The translations under genes and the position numbers were made by a program. From contig NZ_JAASAD010000012.1 in assembly GCF_012726175.1 (NCBI RefSeq), positions 91,693 through 155,692 of the forward strand: DNA of 64,000 nt, given 5' to 3'. Below the pieces are notes generated by a model that had not been told where the DNA came from, made no database searches, and saw only the letters and a program-made list of their open reading frames with translations. This DNA is from Micromonospora sp. HNM0581 (GTDB taxonomy: Bacteria; Actinomycetota; Actinomycetes; Mycobacteriales; Micromonosporaceae). Shown one piece after another: positions 62,533 to 64,000 of the stretch (positions are counted from its first letter, which is position 1; every line of letters begins with the position of its first letter).

Positions 62533-63453
62533 TCAGCGCTGTGCTGTCAGTAGCCGCGCAGCCTCGCCAGTCGCGGACGCATACTCGGCCAGCCTGTCCT
62601 CGTGCTTGGCGACCGCCTGTGCCTGTGCCCGCCGGACTATCGGCAGCAGTGTATCCATGAAGCCCGCCTCGACTGTGCAGCGCTGCCACGCCACAGCGAG
62701 GTCCGTCTCGGCCGGCGTCGGTACGTAACGCCGCGGCGGGATTGCAGGGCCGACCTGCACCCCACCGACCCGCGAATTGGGCTCCCAGGTGTCCTCGACG
62801 CCCTCCAGGGCGCCGAACGTGACACCCAAGGCGCGGGGGTCGGGCGCGGAGATGAACTTCTCTCGGTCCACCGGTCGGTATCCCGCAGCGGCGAGGCAAT
62901 CGGCGAACTTGACCCGTAGTGGTTGGAGACGCGGGGTAGCCTGCTTCTCGTACGCGGTACGGAAGTCATCCATGATGACGTTGGCGAGATCAAGGTATCC
63001 AGCGACCATCGTCCTGGCGTCCTTGCCTGCCGCGGCCCAGGATTTCGCCTCGCAGTCACTGAGCGCCGTGTCGTAGCCGGCGTCGAAGCTGACGATCCGG
63101 GCAAGCTGGGCCGGCTCGTCCCTACCGAAACCTAGCCTGCGCGCCTGCTCCGGAGTGGATGGCCCGAACAGGTCCTGCTCGACACGCAGGAAATCGAAGT
63201 CGTCCTTCGGGCTGGTGGCCATGAGGGCCTGATTCTGCGGGAACCCCTTCTCGGCCAGGCATTTGTTCCGCAGACGCTGTACGGCGTGCCGAACGGCTCC
63301 GAGTTCGGCGCCACGCAATGCGTCATATGGATGTCCACCCTGCGCGCCCACGGGTTGATCAACGGGATCCGAGTCTGAGGCGGACGGCGAGCATCCTGCA
63401 AGGAACAACCCCAGAATAAGGGAAGCGACTCCACGTACAAGCAGCGGTCGCAT
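62533..63453 (-). CDS. Lipoprotein of unknown function
   Basis: A 306-residue protein. ATG 63453 has GGAGG upstream. The signal peptide MRPLLVRGVASLILGLFLAG ends in the lipobox LAGC, so Cys21 should be lipidated. The mature part is helical with four further Cys in C-x-x-x-G settings (RLRNKCLAEKGFP, FADCLAAAGYRP, RCTVEAGFMD), a pattern of actinobacterial cell-surface lipoproteins. Cargo or partner is unknown; the MacB-core-like protein downstream may act with it. Confidence 0.8.
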   Translation of the reverse strand: MRPLLVRGVASLILGLFLAGCSPSASDSDPVDQPVGAQGGHPYDALRGAELGAVRHAVQRLRNKCLAEKGFPQNQALMATSPKDDFDFLRVEQDLFGPSTPEQARRLGFGRDEPAQLARIVSFDAGYDTALSDCEAKSWAAAGKDARTMVAGYLDLANVIMDDFRTAYEKQATPRLQPLRVKFADCLAAAGYRPVDREKFISAPDPRALGVTFGALEGVEDTWEPNSRVGGVQVGPAIPPRRYVPTPAETDLAVAWQRCTVEAGFMDTLLPIVRRAQAQAVAKHEDRLAEYASATGEAARLLTAQR

Positions 63454-63638
63454 GAATACCTCCACGGGCGTCGACTTTTCGGCATGGCGAGATGCAATTA
63501 ATCTGATGGGCCGGCATTCTGACAGATCGCAATGACTGCCTTCAGGGCGATGGAGCAGCCACGGCGGCCATGGGCGAATGTGCGGCAATCTACCACGGTC
63601 GCTGTGTTGCGAAGATCCGCCGGATGGCGCGTACGTAT

Positions 63639-64000
63639 TCAGCTTGAGGTTGCCGGTTCGGGTAGCCACGGTCCGGTGGTGAACAGTTGTTTGAGCACGT
63701 CGAGGGCGTCCTTGCCGTGTTTGGTGGCGGTGGACAGGTAGGACCGTAGGGTGGCGAAGTCGGCCAGGCCTTGCAGGGTTCGCCAGGTTGCGGAGATCTT
63801 CTGTTGGAGCTTGACCGGGCGAAGGTCGCGTTCTGCCTGGTTGTTGGTGAACGGCACGGCCAGGTCGACGGTGAACCGTAGGATCATGTCGCGGTGGGCG
63901 GTGAAACGTTCGACCAGCGTGCCGGCGCGTGACGGCCTGCCGTCACGATCGGGAGGGTTCTGCTCGCGGCCGTAGGCCAGCGCGCCGGCGTAACAGGCTC
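63639..64000 (-). CDS. IS66-family transposase, C-terminal part (5' end outside window)
   Basis: The frame is open to the right edge, at least 120 codons. VPFTNNQAERDLRPVKLQQK followed by ISATWRTLQG is the IS66 C-terminal signature (N-N-x-A-E-R with the catalytic Glu). The frame ends at 63639 after LPEPATSS. The element itself continues beyond the window. Confidence 0.92.
   Translation of the reverse strand, partial: ACYAGALAYGREQNPPDRDGRPSRAGTLVERFTAHRDMILRFTVDLAVPFTNNQAERDLRPVKLQQKISATWRTLQGLADFATLRSYLSTATKHGKDALDVLKQLFTTGPWLPEPATSS

Overview
The window is high-GC DNA with GTG/ATG starts, many 4-base ATGA/GTGA overlaps and large multidomain regulators. This suggests a filamentous actinomycete, most likely of the Micromonospora type; the genus is an inference. 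No rRNA, tRNA or CRISPR array was seen.

Left half (1-38788): a type VII (ESX-like) secretion locus and its cargo. On the minus strand, a YbaB-like gene, a WXG-like gene and a giant open frame form an operon. The giant frame runs off the left edge with at least 3262 codons in the window. It has a WXG100-like N-terminus, a long Pro-rich linker, a domain with a His-Gly...Cys pair, a large beta-rich body, and a C-terminal region that starts with the OTU-protease-like signature GDGRC. I read it as a secreted polymorphic toxin. Divergently, on the plus strand, come two WXG100 proteins, a WXG/EspC-like protein, a Pro-rich PPE-like protein with a four-times repeated GL-x-x-D-x-x-x-W motif, a small charged protein, the three-ATPase EccC, EccD, EccB, an 896-residue protein with a C-terminal ADP-ribosyltransferase-like fold, a beta-helix/AAA+ fusion related to EccA, and a second YbaB-like protein. 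Two SARP-type regulators on the minus strand, a LuxR-type regulator with an unusual receiver, and a paralogue of the 896-residue protein close the locus. No MycP protease and no EccE were found here.

Middle (38793-50155): a relic of a gene seen again further right, an aldo/keto reductase divergent from a TetR regulator with operator-like palindromes between them, a complete four-gene Wadjet-type anti-plasmid cassette (DUF2397, DUF2398, SMC-like ATPase, DUF2399; minus strand, overlapping), and an Rv2466c-like thioredoxin-fold oxidoreductase.

Right part (50190-64000): a rearranged accessory region. An ECF sigma factor, its membrane anti-sigma factor, an ABC transporter with two permeases, a frameshifted second sigma factor and its membrane partner lie between two duplicated modules. 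Module A occurs at about 50190-51176 and, inverted, at about 57718-58795. Module B, a two-gene HTH plus AbiEii-like nucleotidyltransferase unit, occurs at about 51193-52210 and again, in the same orientation but decayed, at about 60462-61612. An IS110-family transposase with an in-frame TAG lies between the second copies. The window ends with a MacB-core-like membrane protein, a lipoprotein and the C-terminus of an IS66 transposase.

Working together: the ESX core (EccB, EccC, EccD) would export the WXG100 pair, the PPE-like protein and the giant toxin, with the AAA+ protein and YbaB-like proteins as cytosolic helpers and the SARP/LuxR genes as local control. The Wadjet cassette is an independent defence island beside it.
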